Positions 8,681 through 17,785 of a stretch of DNA of 64,000 nt are shown piece by piece. The translations under genes and the position numbers were made by a program. The DNA lies in the NCBI GenBank assembly GCA_938036315.1, contig CALHPK010000001.1:80109-144108 (forward strand), written 5' to 3'. Source of the DNA: an uncultured bacterium (GTDB lineage Bacteria; Calescibacteriota; Calescibacteriia; Calescibacteriales; Calescibacteriaceae). The number at the start of each line of letters is the position of its first letter. Within the stretch, counting starts at the first letter, position 1. The notes beneath the pieces were generated by a model. It had not been told where the DNA came from, did no database searches, and saw only the letters and a program-made list of their open reading frames with translations.

Positions 8681-11600
8681 TCATTTTTCACGAGCAAAAA
8701 CCTTTATTTCTATTCTTCTACTTTCTGACCAATCTTTCTCTAACCTTGCCTTAGCGGAACCATAACCTATAATCCTTATGGGAATCCTCACTCCCTTCTT
8801 CAGGAGATATTTTCTCACCTCAAGCGCTCTCATATATGAAAGAATTATGTTGAAATCCTCGTCTCCGGTAGGATCTGCATGTCCTTCTATCTCTATGCTT
8901 GCTATTTTATCTGAATTAGAAATTATAATCTCGGCTGCTCTATCTAAAAGAGTAAATGCACCGCGAGGTATCTCCCATCTGCCGACTTCAAATTGTGAAG
9001 CCGCTGCTTCAATCAGAGGCAATATTCTCTTTTCTATCTCAGTTTCCCTTTTTACTTCCCTTTCTCTAAGCTCCACTAATGACTTCTCTCTTTCCTTAAT
9101 TACCTGCTCCAGCAACTTTACTACATAATCATCACCTTCCTCCTCCTTTTCTTTTTCCTTCTTTGTTTTCACCGCCTCTTTCCCTTCTTTCTTTCCGGCT
9201 TCATCTCTGCTTTTTTTCCGATCTTCTGTGGTGCTCTCACTCTTTTTATCTTCACCGTGTGGTTTGCCCCCTTCTCCAGTTATTTCTTTAGCAATCGCTT
9301 CTATCTCCTCAAACGGAACCTTCAGGTTAACCCATACAATTTCATCTGGTTGGAAAGAAATTTCCTTCTCTCTACCATCGACCTGAATTATATGAATTCC
9401 AGGAACACTGACTACCACTCTCTCCGAAATCAACATTCGGGCTTCATTTGGGGACTTCACTAATATTTTTTTCGATGTTGGAATTCCAGAGCGATCAAAA
9501 AGTGAAATATACGCCTTTGAGGAGCCTCTTTCGAGAGTTATTTCAAGTTTCCTGGTACTGGCAGTAATTGCGAACTTCTCTTCCTTAACAAGGTAGCCGG
9601 GTGAGACCGCTCTGAAGGTCCACTCCCCCTCCGGTAGATTAACTTCGAATTTTCCAGCACTCACCCTTGAGTAAATGCCAATCTCCGGTATGTATATATA
9701 CCCTGAATCTACTGGATTACTATCAGAATCAATAACTGAGCCAGAAATTCTTATACGCTTTTCCAGATCAGGACCAATATTATAAGTCAGGATACTAAAT
9801 ACACGAAATTTTGGGGTTCCTATCCCTTCGGTTAACCCGAATCCAGCACCACTTCGAATATATAACAGTGGTAGTATCTTATACCCAATTGATACTACCG
9901 ATTCAACAGGAGTGTTTTCTTTTCTTATATTCTCAAAGGGTATTGAAGATAAAGCTTCAAAAGATAGAGAAAAGTCTGAAAAACTGTAAGAAACTCCTCC
10001 TGAGATTAACCCAGAAGATGACATAGATACATCTCCGATTTGTGTTGGTGAAATATACATCATTCCCAATCCACCCGAGATCATAAGTTCGCCTCCCATC
10101 AGCAAGCTTTTGTACGTTGAGAGGATTGAAACACGAGGAGATACAACGCCATAGCTTGAGAACTCACCGCCAACAGGAATATTTACCACAGGATTTATTG
10201 CCAGAAAGAACTTTTTCTCAAGGTCTAAAATTTTCCATCGAGCTTCCACTATAGGATCTGCAAACTCAAATTCCTTTTGATTTGCTATTTTCATAAGTTG
10301 GAAATACAAATTCAACTCAAGATCTTGTAATGTAACATATCCAAGTGATATTCCTCCTGATATAACATACGGTATCATGACTCTGGAATCCACTGTTTTA
10401 GTACCTTTTAGAACTTTGAGCTTCAAGGGGGTATCAGAGAAATTGAAGAATAAAACCGAGCTGAAAAATCTCTTAGGTCTGAGCTCTGCAGTTCTTATCA
10501 CTGAAAAATATCTTACATCCTGAGATAATTTGAAAGCTTGAATATCTACCCCACCAATATCTGCACTAGCTAAATAAGGGGATAGTATTTTCTTCAGAAC
10601 CACAGCGACTACAATGATACGAAATAAGTTAGACCTCAATTTTATAACAATGAAGGTAATAACAAACTGAAGTAGAAAACTAAGCATTGCTTCTGGCGAT
10701 GACGCTGAGCAAGAGCATCCTCCACCAACTGGAAGAACCTTGAACCTATTCACAGTTCCACTAAGCTTAACTTGAATCTCAGGCTGCCTTGGATCATCTG
10801 TTATAAACTTTACCACATCTTCAAATCTGCCAAATTTACCCTGGGGAGAAAGGACAAAGCGCAATGAATAAGATGCTCCCGCAGGAATAACAATATAGGT
10901 TGCCTCAACCGAAAACACCGGCACAGATGGAGGAGTTACCAGAATCTCCACAGGTGCAGAACCAATGTTACTTATAGGGAGAATATATTCAGTAACTTCA
11001 TCAATATATATCTGCCCAAAGTCTATTTCGGTTCTCTCAATATAAAGTACTGGAGATCCTCCTATACCACTCAACCCAACTTTTACGATACCTCTTGTGA
11101 GATCACTTGAATAGATAGTAATTTCACCTCGATACTCTTCAAGCCTTGTTGGTAGAAAATATATAGGGACCGCAATCTCTGATTTCTCCTGAAGCTCAAA
11201 TTCTTTCTTCTCAATATCCAGTGAGAAAGCTTCTCCAACAATTTCTATCCCTTTGATCTGAAGTGGTAAATTACCTGTGTTTTTCATAATGAGGGACTTT
11301 ACAACTTTCTTACCTACGCGCACCCTTCCAAAATCAATTTCGTCATCAACATAAATATGTGAATTAGCTCCTTCTCCTCTTATCTGAACAACCACCATAG
11401 GAGTGTCCACAGAATTTGATATTATTACCATTGAAGATGTAATCACATCTTCTCTTTGGGGATAGAACTCTACGGATACCGTAATCTGATCAAAGTAGTT
11501 GACAATGGCGGGCAGAGATGGTAGGCGAACATACAGATCTTCATAACTACTTAGTGAAATGGAAGCTACATAAAGCGGATCTACACCAATATTCCTTATG

Positions 11601-14600
11601 CTGATCCTTTCTTCCACTTTCTCACCAAGTCTTACTTTTCCAAAATCTACTGCTTGAGGTTCAACCTGAATTTTCGGATAAGGAGCTAAAGTCTCTTTAC
11701 TTATCCCTCTACCTCTTAACACCACAGTAACAGGATTCCTATACCATACGTTTGAGTATATGTATAAGATTTTTTCAAACGTTCCAAGAGCATTCGGAGT
11801 AAAGTATATATCAATTTTAGATGAAGATTGAGGAGAGACCAAAAACGGAGTAGTAGCTCCCGGGTTGAAAGGTTTTTCTACTTGGATGTACGTTACAAGC
11901 AGAGTATAATCTCCAGTATTGGAAATTCCTAACGGCATAGATTTGAACCCTCCAACGACTACATCACCAAAGTCAAGTTCAGAAGGCACAACTACTATAC
12001 CCGGTACCTCCTCACCTTCCCCAGGTACCCTACCTCTACCAATCAATTGAACAGTAATAGGATTTTTATATATAACATTAGAATAAAGCTGGAGAATGTC
12101 TGAGAATATCCCCACAGTTGTAGGTGCAAAATAAACCTTTACACCAGTCGAAGACTGAGGGAGAACTACAAAAGGTAATACCGATTCATACAAAAATGGC
12201 GGATTTACTTTAATTTGTGTTACAACAAGGTTGTAAGTTCCTGGGTTTGATATAGTAACCGTCACCGATCTAAATCCGCCTATGGGTACTTCTCCGAAAT
12301 TGATATTAGATGGATCCACAGATATGTCGGCAGAAACTCCCCTTACATAAGCATTGACATATATTGGGAAGATTATTCCTTCAGTTGGATTTGATGCGAC
12401 AAATGAAAGTGTACGCAAGAACTCCCCATTTTCCGGAGGCTCAGTGTAAACAGGATACCCAATCCAAGTTCCTGGCTCTAAGAACTGAGTCATAGGTGAG
12501 ATCAGGAACGGTTGGAAATTTCCTCCGTTAGCTGGATATATATTCAATGAAAGGAAATTCGATCTATTTACAAGTGTTACCTCTCTGGTAGCCCTTTCTC
12601 CTACTACAACGTCCTCAAAATTTAAAAATGGCGGGATCACTCCCACTACACTATTTCGGTCTATAACTTCGCCAACCAATAAAATTGAGAAAATCTCTGA
12701 AATGGAATTGGAATAAATATTTAGCAGAGATAGAAAGAGTCCCTCCTGAGATGAACCGAACGCAACCGTTATGTCGGCAGTATTTCCTGGAGCAACAGTA
12801 AAGTTTGTAGGTGAAGGAGATGAAAATGCTCCACTTTCCCCCGAAGCTTGATTATATACTTTGACATCTTTTATAATAAGGTTCACACGTCCGGCGTTTT
12901 TGATCTTGACAATACATTGCTTTGTGTGATTTTTCAGAACAACCCCGCAATTTACAGATGTTTCCGCCTCTATCACAGGAGCTATACCTTTCCCTACAAG
13001 CTTTACAGTAAAGAGACCTTCATCATGGTCATCGCTCAAAACACGTATATAATTTACAAATGTGCGCTCCCCCTGAGTTATTCGCCATGGAGAAAATCTA
13101 ACCCACAGAGGAAATGAACCACCCAAAGGAATAAGAAACGCTGGGATCTCTCCCCCATCCCCAGGTTGAGGTGCTGTAACCCGAAATGGAGAATCAGTGC
13201 CAGCAGGAGTTAGAATCATTGTAACTCTAATTGGATAATCACCAATACACAACTGCCCGGGCAAATCTATATTCTGATCTTTCATATTATTCAGGTAAAT
13301 TACTACCGAGGTTGTTTCCCAAACCGCAACCTCACCAAAATCAACCGTACAAGTAAGAGAATTCCCATAACCCTGACAACCTGCTGGTGTTACTGGTGCG
13401 GGAGAAGTAATTCCGATATCCGGATAAAGTGATACCCCCGTTATTGGAACAGAAAAAATACCAGTTGTTTGAGATATTGGCTCGTGCCAACTAAAACTCA
13501 CACTTGTAGTAAAAACTCCTTCAGAAAGTGTCTGAAAAGAAACACTCATTTTGAAATCCTTATTCCCGGCATCCCATACCTCCCACTTATCATCATTGCA
13601 TGAAAGATTATCATTTCCTTCATAATCAGGTGAACGCAGTACCTGGAAGAAAAAGCCAGGAGGTTGAAATGAAGTACATGAACCAAAATAATTAATAAAT
13701 AAAGGTGAAGTAATTTTTACAGATACAGGAGTTCCTTTGTTCGTGATAGTAAGTTCCTCAACTTTTGCTTCTTTAGGTTTTGCGCAAAGAACAATAGGAG
13801 TTGGATTTACTTCCACCCCCGTAGCCGGAAACGGCCAAACCTTAATTTCAAACTTCTTACATGCTGTTTTTGATACTGGAGATGAAAAATCATGAATAAA
13901 AGGAGATGAAAAATCATGAATAAAAGCGGAAAATGTATAAGGGCATGGATATTCTCCGTTACATGGAGAAAGTGCATTATCAGAAATTACCCCTGTTACT
14001 TTTCCTGATATTTCAAGGGTTAGTCCTTCGGGCATAGTTCCCCACACAGGGTACCACCTATACGTTCCGCTCCCCCCTGTAGCTCCAAGCTGGAATCCAC
14101 CAGACGAAGGGAAAGGATAACCTGCTCCTGACACCGCATAAGGAAGCTCGTACTGTGTAGTTATACTAATATTATTAAAAGCATCAAAAGTTACTGCAGA
14201 TAAGTAATTTGAATACTTCACAAGTACAACACCGGTCGAGATATCAGCATATGTAGTTCCAGCCACATAAAGGTATTGAACTCCCCAAAGTTCTGCAGAT
14301 TTACCAACTTCATCAGTTGCACATCGCTCATAGTATGAAGGATACCATGAAGTTGGCTGAACATACCTAGGTGTGATCTCAATGGGTACAGGAACTTCTT
14401 CCCTCAGTACCATTACTTTTGCTTTGTCTATTCCATTTTCATTTATTCCATAGAGCAAAGCTATATCTTCAGTTAATTTGCTCACATAAAAAATCATATT
14501 GGGGTTATAAAATGTCACAAATTTAGGGAAGTGAGTCTGTCCAGTTGAAGCATTTACCTCTTGATAACATATCTGAGTTGAACCAGGCTCTTGAACCCCC

Positions 14601-15406
14601 AAACAGTAAAGTGGATTAATATAAAAAATAAGAAATTTATTACCTTTGTAAAAAACAGCATTCGGTTTGAGCTCTTGATAATCTGGGACAAAAGATGCTG
14701 CCGTGTTTCCCCCTACCGGTGTTCCCGAAGAACTTATAACTTGAAAATATATATCCCAGTTTGACGCTCGGTAATCTTCCCAGGCGACAAGATAGACTCC
14801 GTTACCGTATGCAGCTGATGGATTACGCTTAGGTGCTGGATCAACAGCTATTGCTACAGGAGTAAGAGGTTGAGCAGATAAATCAAAAATAACTCCGCTT
14901 ATTCCCCCGTTATACTCAAAAGCTAAAAAGACCTGTCCCAAATCTTCGTTAAACGCTAAAGTAGGATTCACCCCTGTAACACCTGCATATGAGTGTTCAA
15001 CTGCAGCATTGTCACTTCTGAGGATTGAAAGAGTTATATATTCTCCGTACTGATATGCAACAGCATAACTACACCCTGATGCATAACAACCAAATGAAAT
15101 AGCTGGGTCTGTACCTGAAGCGGTAAAATTTGCGTAGTCAACGTTTCCGTCTGACAGACTTAAAAACTTTGAGCTCAATTGATTATCTTTTTCATACACT
15201 ATAAGCCATCTTTTATTCACCCAATCAAAAGCTGAAACTGCTTTCCCTATATTCCCAGAATCTATTTTTATAAATCCTTGATTTACAAGTCCACCACCTA
15301 AAAAGAATCCAAGTGCGGTGGCTAATAATAAAAGTAGAACAATAAACAAAAATTTTCTTGACTTAAAAATATCCCTCATAGCCACAGAACAGAAAATATA
15401 TTTCAT
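8681..15406 (-). CDS. Giant surface protein: ASH repeats, MYXO-CTERM-like segment, beta-barrel-like region, OmpA domain
   Basis: A 2241-residue envelope protein. In order: a signal/membrane segment (FLFIVLLLLLATALGFF); a region to about 400 with propeller-like motifs (YLVAWEDYR); an Ig-like region with an 8-residue duplication near 494-509; about nine ASH/choice-of-anchor-D-type repeats from about 530 to 1555, each opening with a version of INFGEVPIG; a GGGCSC motif, hydrophobic stretch and basic end near 1560, as in MYXO-CTERM tails; a second signal-like helix ending in ASA; a region rich in beta-barrel-like strands (about 1610-1880); a carboxypeptidase-regulatory-like domain (about 1886-1965); a Lys/Glu-rich coiled coil (about 2054-2140); and an OmpA peptidoglycan-binding domain (IEIEGHADPTGDEDFN) to the end. 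An alternative start is at 15379. It looks like two proteins joined in frame. Confidence 0.85.
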   Translation of the reverse strand: MKYIFCSVAMRDIFKSRKFLFIVLLLLLATALGFFLGGGLVNQGFIKIDSGNIGKAVSAFDWVNKRWLIVYEKDNQLSSKFLSLSDGNVDYANFTASGTDPAISFGCYASGCSYAVAYQYGEYITLSILRSDNAAVEHSYAGVTGVNPTLAFNEDLGQVFLAFEYNGGISGVIFDLSAQPLTPVAIAVDPAPKRNPSAAYGNGVYLVAWEDYRASNWDIYFQVISSSGTPVGGNTAASFVPDYQELKPNAVFYKGNKFLIFYINPLYCLGVQEPGSTQICYQEVNASTGQTHFPKFVTFYNPNMIFYVSKLTEDIALLYGINENGIDKAKVMVLREEVPVPIEITPRYVQPTSWYPSYYERCATDEVGKSAELWGVQYLYVAGTTYADISTGVVLVKYSNYLSAVTFDAFNNISITTQYELPYAVSGAGYPFPSSGGFQLGATGGSGTYRWYPVWGTMPEGLTLEISGKVTGVISDNALSPCNGEYPCPYTFSAFIHDFSSPFIHDFSSPVSKTACKKFEIKVWPFPATGVEVNPTPIVLCAKPKEAKVEELTITNKGTPVSVKITSPLFINYFGSCTSFQPPGFFFQVLRSPDYEGNDNLSCNDDKWEVWDAGNKDFKMSVSFQTLSEGVFTTSVSFSWHEPISQTTGIFSVPITGVSLYPDIGITSPAPVTPAGCQGYGNSLTCTVDFGEVAVWETTSVVIYLNNMKDQNIDLPGQLCIGDYPIRVTMILTPAGTDSPFRVTAPQPGDGGEIPAFLIPLGGSFPLWVRFSPWRITQGERTFVNYIRVLSDDHDEGLFTVKLVGKGIAPVIEAETSVNCGVVLKNHTKQCIVKIKNAGRVNLIIKDVKVYNQASGESGAFSSPSPTNFTVAPGNTADITVAFGSSQEGLFLSLLNIYSNSISEIFSILLVGEVIDRNSVVGVIPPFLNFEDVVVGERATREVTLVNRSNFLSLNIYPANGGNFQPFLISPMTQFLEPGTWIGYPVYTEPPENGEFLRTLSFVASNPTEGIIFPIYVNAYVRGVSADISVDPSNINFGEVPIGGFRSVTVTISNPGTYNLVVTQIKVNPPFLYESVLPFVVLPQSSTGVKVYFAPTTVGIFSDILQLYSNVIYKNPITVQLIGRGRVPGEGEEVPGIVVVPSELDFGDVVVGGFKSMPLGISNTGDYTLLVTYIQVEKPFNPGATTPFLVSPQSSSKIDIYFTPNALGTFEKILYIYSNVWYRNPVTVVLRGRGISKETLAPYPKIQVEPQAVDFGKVRLGEKVEERISIRNIGVDPLYVASISLSSYEDLYVRLPSLPAIVNYFDQITVSVEFYPQREDVITSSMVIISNSVDTPMVVVQIRGEGANSHIYVDDEIDFGRVRVGKKVVKSLIMKNTGNLPLQIKGIEIVGEAFSLDIEKKEFELQEKSEIAVPIYFLPTRLEEYRGEITIYSSDLTRGIVKVGLSGIGGSPVLYIERTEIDFGQIYIDEVTEYILPISNIGSAPVEILVTPPSVPVFSVEATYIVIPAGASYSLRFVLSPQGKFGRFEDVVKFITDDPRQPEIQVKLSGTVNRFKVLPVGGGCSCSASSPEAMLSFLLQFVITFIVIKLRSNLFRIIVVAVVLKKILSPYLASADIGGVDIQAFKLSQDVRYFSVIRTAELRPKRFFSSVLFFNFSDTPLKLKVLKGTKTVDSRVMIPYVISGGISLGYVTLQDLELNLYFQLMKIANQKEFEFADPIVEARWKILDLEKKFFLAINPVVNIPVGGEFSSYGVVSPRVSILSTYKSLLMGGELMISGGLGMMYISPTQIGDVSMSSSGLISGGVSYSFSDFSLSFEALSSIPFENIRKENTPVESVVSIGYKILPLLYIRSGAGFGLTEGIGTPKFRVFSILTYNIGPDLEKRIRISGSVIDSDSNPVDSGYIYIPEIGIYSRVSAGKFEVNLPEGEWTFRAVSPGYLVKEEKFAITASTRKLEITLERGSSKAYISLFDRSGIPTSKKILVKSPNEARMLISERVVVSVPGIHIIQVDGREKEISFQPDEIVWVNLKVPFEEIEAIAKEITGEGGKPHGEDKKSESTTEDRKKSRDEAGKKEGKEAVKTKKEKEKEEEGDDYVVKLLEQVIKEREKSLVELREREVKRETEIEKRILPLIEAAASQFEVGRWEIPRGAFTLLDRAAEIIISNSDKIASIEIEGHADPTGDEDFNIILSYMRALEVRKYLLKKGVRIPIRIIGYGSAKARLEKDWSESRRIEIKVFAREK
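13878..13925. repeat. 24-bp perfect tandem duplication inside the giant gene
   Basis: Two identical 24-bp units (13878-13901 and 13902-13925). On the minus strand they encode FIHDFSSP twice. The length is a multiple of three, so the frame is kept. Perfect identity suggests a recent event. Confidence 0.95.
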
Positions 15407-15727
15407 CCATATATAATTTAAGGCTCTTTATAATCTTAAATAGATAAATATAAGAAAATAGTGATAGATCAAAGACTGCAAAGTTCCCTACTCTCTCTTT
15501 CTCTTTTTTGTTCTTATAGAAATATAATATAAAGTGAAAGATGATTTTTGAAAATCAATAACTTAGTGTTAGTTTCATCAAAAGTTTTATCAAAAGTTTC
15601 ATCAGAAGTTCTATCAAAAGTTCCATCAAAAGTTTTATCGGAAGTTTTATCAAAAGTTTTATCAAAAAGCAGATGCTAAAAAGTCGGAACAATATATTAT
15701 ACTCAATAAATTGTAAAATTTTCTACG
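15407..15727. other. Intergenic region between giant gene and vanZ-like gene
   Basis: A 321-bp divergent gene-free region. It must hold the promoters of the giant gene (minus) and the VanZ-like gene (plus), but I can point only to a TAAAAT hexamer at 15714-15719, 8 nt before the VanZ ATG. The centre is a 12-bp minisatellite (15571-15666). A pyrimidine-rich run lies at about 15490-15515. No RNA gene or credible ORF is seen. Confidence 0.7.
15571..15666. repeat. 12-bp tandem repeat, eight units
   Basis: Eight head-to-tail copies of a 12-bp unit with consensus AGTTTTATCAAA, with C/T changes at the fifth and sixth bases and a few A/G changes at the end of the unit. No spacers separate the units, so it is a minisatellite and not a CRISPR. 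Two frames stay open through the array, but neither has a convincing start site. Confidence 0.95.
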
Positions 15728-16078
15728 ATGTTTCATAGGATACTGTTTTTTGGGTGGGCGATTTTAGTCGTATGGAATGCGAGCAGAATTGTTACGATCC
15801 CCTTTCAGGAAATTCCTCACATTGATAAGCTTCTTCACATGATCTTTTACATCCCCGGAGGATACACGGCATTTTTGTTCATCAGAAGCTTCGGAGTAAA
15901 ATCTTACTCACTTGCCTTTTTAATTTCTAGCTGTATAGCTGTTTTAGATGAATTCATTCAATCGCTAACACCTCACAGGGACCCAAATATATTTGATATT
16001 TTTGCCGACCTTATAGGAATAATTTTAGGTCTTTTTCTTGTGCGTCTGAAAGAAAATTTATCAGTTACACGAAAATAA
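15728..16078 (+). CDS. VanZ-like membrane protein
   Basis: A 116-residue membrane protein of the VanZ-like family, with about four membrane segments. Seen: HIDKLLHMIFYIPGGY (conserved D-K-x-x-H), VLDEFIQSLTPHRDPNIFDIFADLIG (conserved E-x-x-Q, P-x-R and D-x-x-A-N/D-x-x-G). Family members occur in teicoplanin-resistance clusters, but most are housekeeping envelope proteins of unknown activity. There is no Shine-Dalgarno; TAAAAT at 15714-15719 precedes the ATG by 8 nt. Confidence 0.85.
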   Translation: MFHRILFFGWAILVVWNASRIVTIPFQEIPHIDKLLHMIFYIPGGYTAFLFIRSFGVKSYSLAFLISSCIAVLDEFIQSLTPHRDPNIFDIFADLIGIILGLFLVRLKENLSVTRK

Positions 16079-16147
16079 AATCAACAAAAAAAAACAAAAA
16101 CTCCGGAAAATTTTTTTGTTTTTTTCATCAAAAAAGAATTCAAAATT

Positions 16148-16153
16148 TATAAT
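16148..16153 (+). promoter_or_regulatory. Possible -10 element of speD-speE
   Basis: A consensus TATAAT 42 nt before the leader-ORF start, in an extremely A/T-rich region with no good -35 at 17 nt spacing. It would give a 5' untranslated region of about 35 nt before the leader ORF. Confidence 0.35.
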
Positions 16154-16195
16154 GGAAAATAAATATTTTTTTAAAAAAAAGAGGAGGTAACAGAT

Positions 16196-16294
16196 ATGAA
16201 AAAAGGGAAAGGAGGTGGGGGAGGAAATGGAAAAGAAGTCGCTGGGGATCCACATCATAGCAGAGTTATATGGTTGCAACCCGGCTCTACTTGA
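16196..16294 (+). CDS. Possible leader peptide overlapping the speD start
   Basis: A 32-codon ORF with a strong Shine-Dalgarno (GAGGAGG, 16181-16187) 8 nt before its ATG. It runs through the speD Shine-Dalgarno and start codon in another reading frame and stops at TGA 16292-16294, 68 nt inside speD. The peptide is basic and glycine-rich at first (MKKGKGGGGGNG). It may be a translated regulator of SpeD synthesis. Alternatively it marks the original SpeD start, separated from it by an indel in the G-rich stretch at 16210-16224. There is no homology evidence. Confidence 0.45.
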   Translation: MKKGKGGGGGNGKEVAGDPHHSRVIWLQPGST

Positions 16295-16727
16295 TGATGA
16301 AAAATTCATAACCGACACTCTTGTAAAATCAGCTAAAAAGACAAAAGTCACTGTAATAGATCACATCTCACAAAAATTCGAACCTCAGGGCGTCTCAGCA
16401 GTAATTATCATATCGGAGTCTCACCTTGCAATTCATACCTGGCCAGAATTCTCATATGCAGCTCTGGACTTTTACACCTGCGGACAAGAAGATCCAGAAC
16501 CCGCAGTCAGAGAAATAGCAGAATCCCTTGGAGCCCGAGATATCACCATATTCAGAACAGAAAGGGGTAATATTGAAAAAATCAAACTCTTCACCAGAAA
16601 GAGACGAGAAAGCAAAAAATCTAAAAAAGAAGACACCACTAATAATAATAAAGAAGGAATCATAATTACAGGAGAGAATGGAGAAAGTGAAAAAACCAGA
16701 ACTACAGAAATACAAGTTCTACTTTGA
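16227..16727 (+). CDS. speD: S-adenosylmethionine decarboxylase proenzyme
   Basis: Makes decarboxylated SAM, the aminopropyl donor for spermidine. This is the small bacterial/archaeal class: the chain self-cleaves between Glu64 and Ser65 in SESHLAIHTWPE, leaving a pyruvoyl group on Ser65. KSLGIHIIAELYGC at the start and the Cys in FYTCGQEDP are also typical. I chose the ATG at 16227, preceded by GGAGGTGGGGGAGG, over a GTG at 16215. After about residue 125 a 40-residue Lys/Asn/Glu-rich tail follows that usual enzymes lack; its end is encoded by DNA shared with speE. The operon with speE supports the role. Confidence 0.94.
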   Translation: MEKKSLGIHIIAELYGCNPALLDDEKFITDTLVKSAKKTKVTVIDHISQKFEPQGVSAVIIISESHLAIHTWPEFSYAALDFYTCGQEDPEPAVREIAESLGARDITIFRTERGNIEKIKLFTRKRRESKKSKKEDTTNNNKEGIIITGENGESEKTRTTEIQVLL

Positions 16728-17601
16728 TTGGACTGACAACTCCTCGGGGATCTTCTATACTATAGAGGAAATAATAGCAAGCCGAAAAACTAAATTCCAG
16801 CAAGTTGACATATTGAAACTAGGAGAAATTGGACTTTCTCTTGTAATAGATGGTAAAATTCAAATCGCTGAACTTGATGAATTTGTATATCACGAAGTTA
16901 TAGTTCATATACCAGCAATAACATTCGGTAATCCAGAAAGGTTCCTGATAATCGGTGGTGGTGATGGCTGTGCCCTCAGAGAAGCCCTAAAGTACAAATC
17001 TGTAAAAGAAGTAACTTTGGTAGATATAGATAGGGAAGTGGTTGAAATGTGCAAAGAATATCTTTCCCATATAAATATGGGAGCATTTTTCGACCCTCGC
17101 TCACGCGTGCTGTATGAAGACGGAAGAAAATTCATAGAAACAACTAATGAAAAATTCGATATAATAATAATGGATACTGTAGACCCACTTGAATTCGGAC
17201 CCGCATATATGCTCTTCACAAAAGAATTTATGGAAAAAATAAAAGACAGATTGACCGAAAACGGAATAGTTATAATTCAATCCAACACCATATACCCAGG
17301 AGGTAGTAGATTTCTCCACGCTATGTACAGAACCATAGAAGCCACATTCCCAAAAGTGTCATTTGCATCAGCATATTTGAGATCTTTTATGCTCAACTGG
17401 GCATTCATCATAGGTTCAAAAAGAAGAATCCCCGAAGAACTAAGCTATGATGAGATTAAAGCCTCACTATCTACAATTGAAACAAAATATCTCACCCCAG
17501 ATATATTTAAGGCATGTATAGCAAAACCCAAATTCTTCATCGAAGATATCAGAAAATCAAATGAAATAATCACAGATAAATCACCAATATTTGCAATCTG
17601 A
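16678..17601 (+). CDS. speE: Spermidine synthase (polyamine aminopropyltransferase)
   Basis: Transfers aminopropyl from decarboxylated SAM to putrescine or a related amine. Seen: LVIDGKIQIAELDEFVYHEVIVH, the glycine-rich GGGDGCALRE (decarboxylated-SAM site), LVDIDREVVEMC with acidic Asp, and MDTVDP in the place of the usual D(S/T)xDP. It overlaps the last 50 nt of speD in another frame. The Shine-Dalgarno AGGAGAG sits unusually close to the ATG, so a GTG at 16687 is an alternative start. The length of 307 residues is slightly above average. The amine specificity cannot be deduced; thermophile enzymes often accept agmatine or cadaverine. Confidence 0.94.
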   Translation: MEKVKKPELQKYKFYFDWTDNSSGIFYTIEEIIASRKTKFQQVDILKLGEIGLSLVIDGKIQIAELDEFVYHEVIVHIPAITFGNPERFLIIGGGDGCALREALKYKSVKEVTLVDIDREVVEMCKEYLSHINMGAFFDPRSRVLYEDGRKFIETTNEKFDIIIMDTVDPLEFGPAYMLFTKEFMEKIKDRLTENGIVIIQSNTIYPGGSRFLHAMYRTIEATFPKVSFASAYLRSFMLNWAFIIGSKRRIPEELSYDEIKASLSTIETKYLTPDIFKACIAKPKFFIEDIRKSNEIITDKSPIFAI

Positions 17602-17785
17602 ATGATTTTTATCAAATAAGTTATCACATCTATATATAAAAACCAACAATCCGGCCTGCCACAGGTAAACCAAGATTTCATACCCTACATCCCTACAAAA
17701 GCAAACTGAACTCTGAGCAAATTTATTGCAAATTATTATACATAAACTCAAAGTTTACACAATTATCTAAGATAGATCGCAATTT

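Noticed and set aside
12848..13117. Plus-strand ORF of 89 codons opposite the giant gene
   Set aside because: Antisense shadow of the ASH repeat region; the protein-like signal is on the minus strand.
15571..15666. Possible CRISPR array
   Set aside because: Units are contiguous 12-mers without spacers, and no cas gene is near.
15566..15681. Open frames through the 12-bp repeat array
   Set aside because: Openness follows from the repeat length being a multiple of three. No convincing start codon with a ribosome binding site or -10 element.
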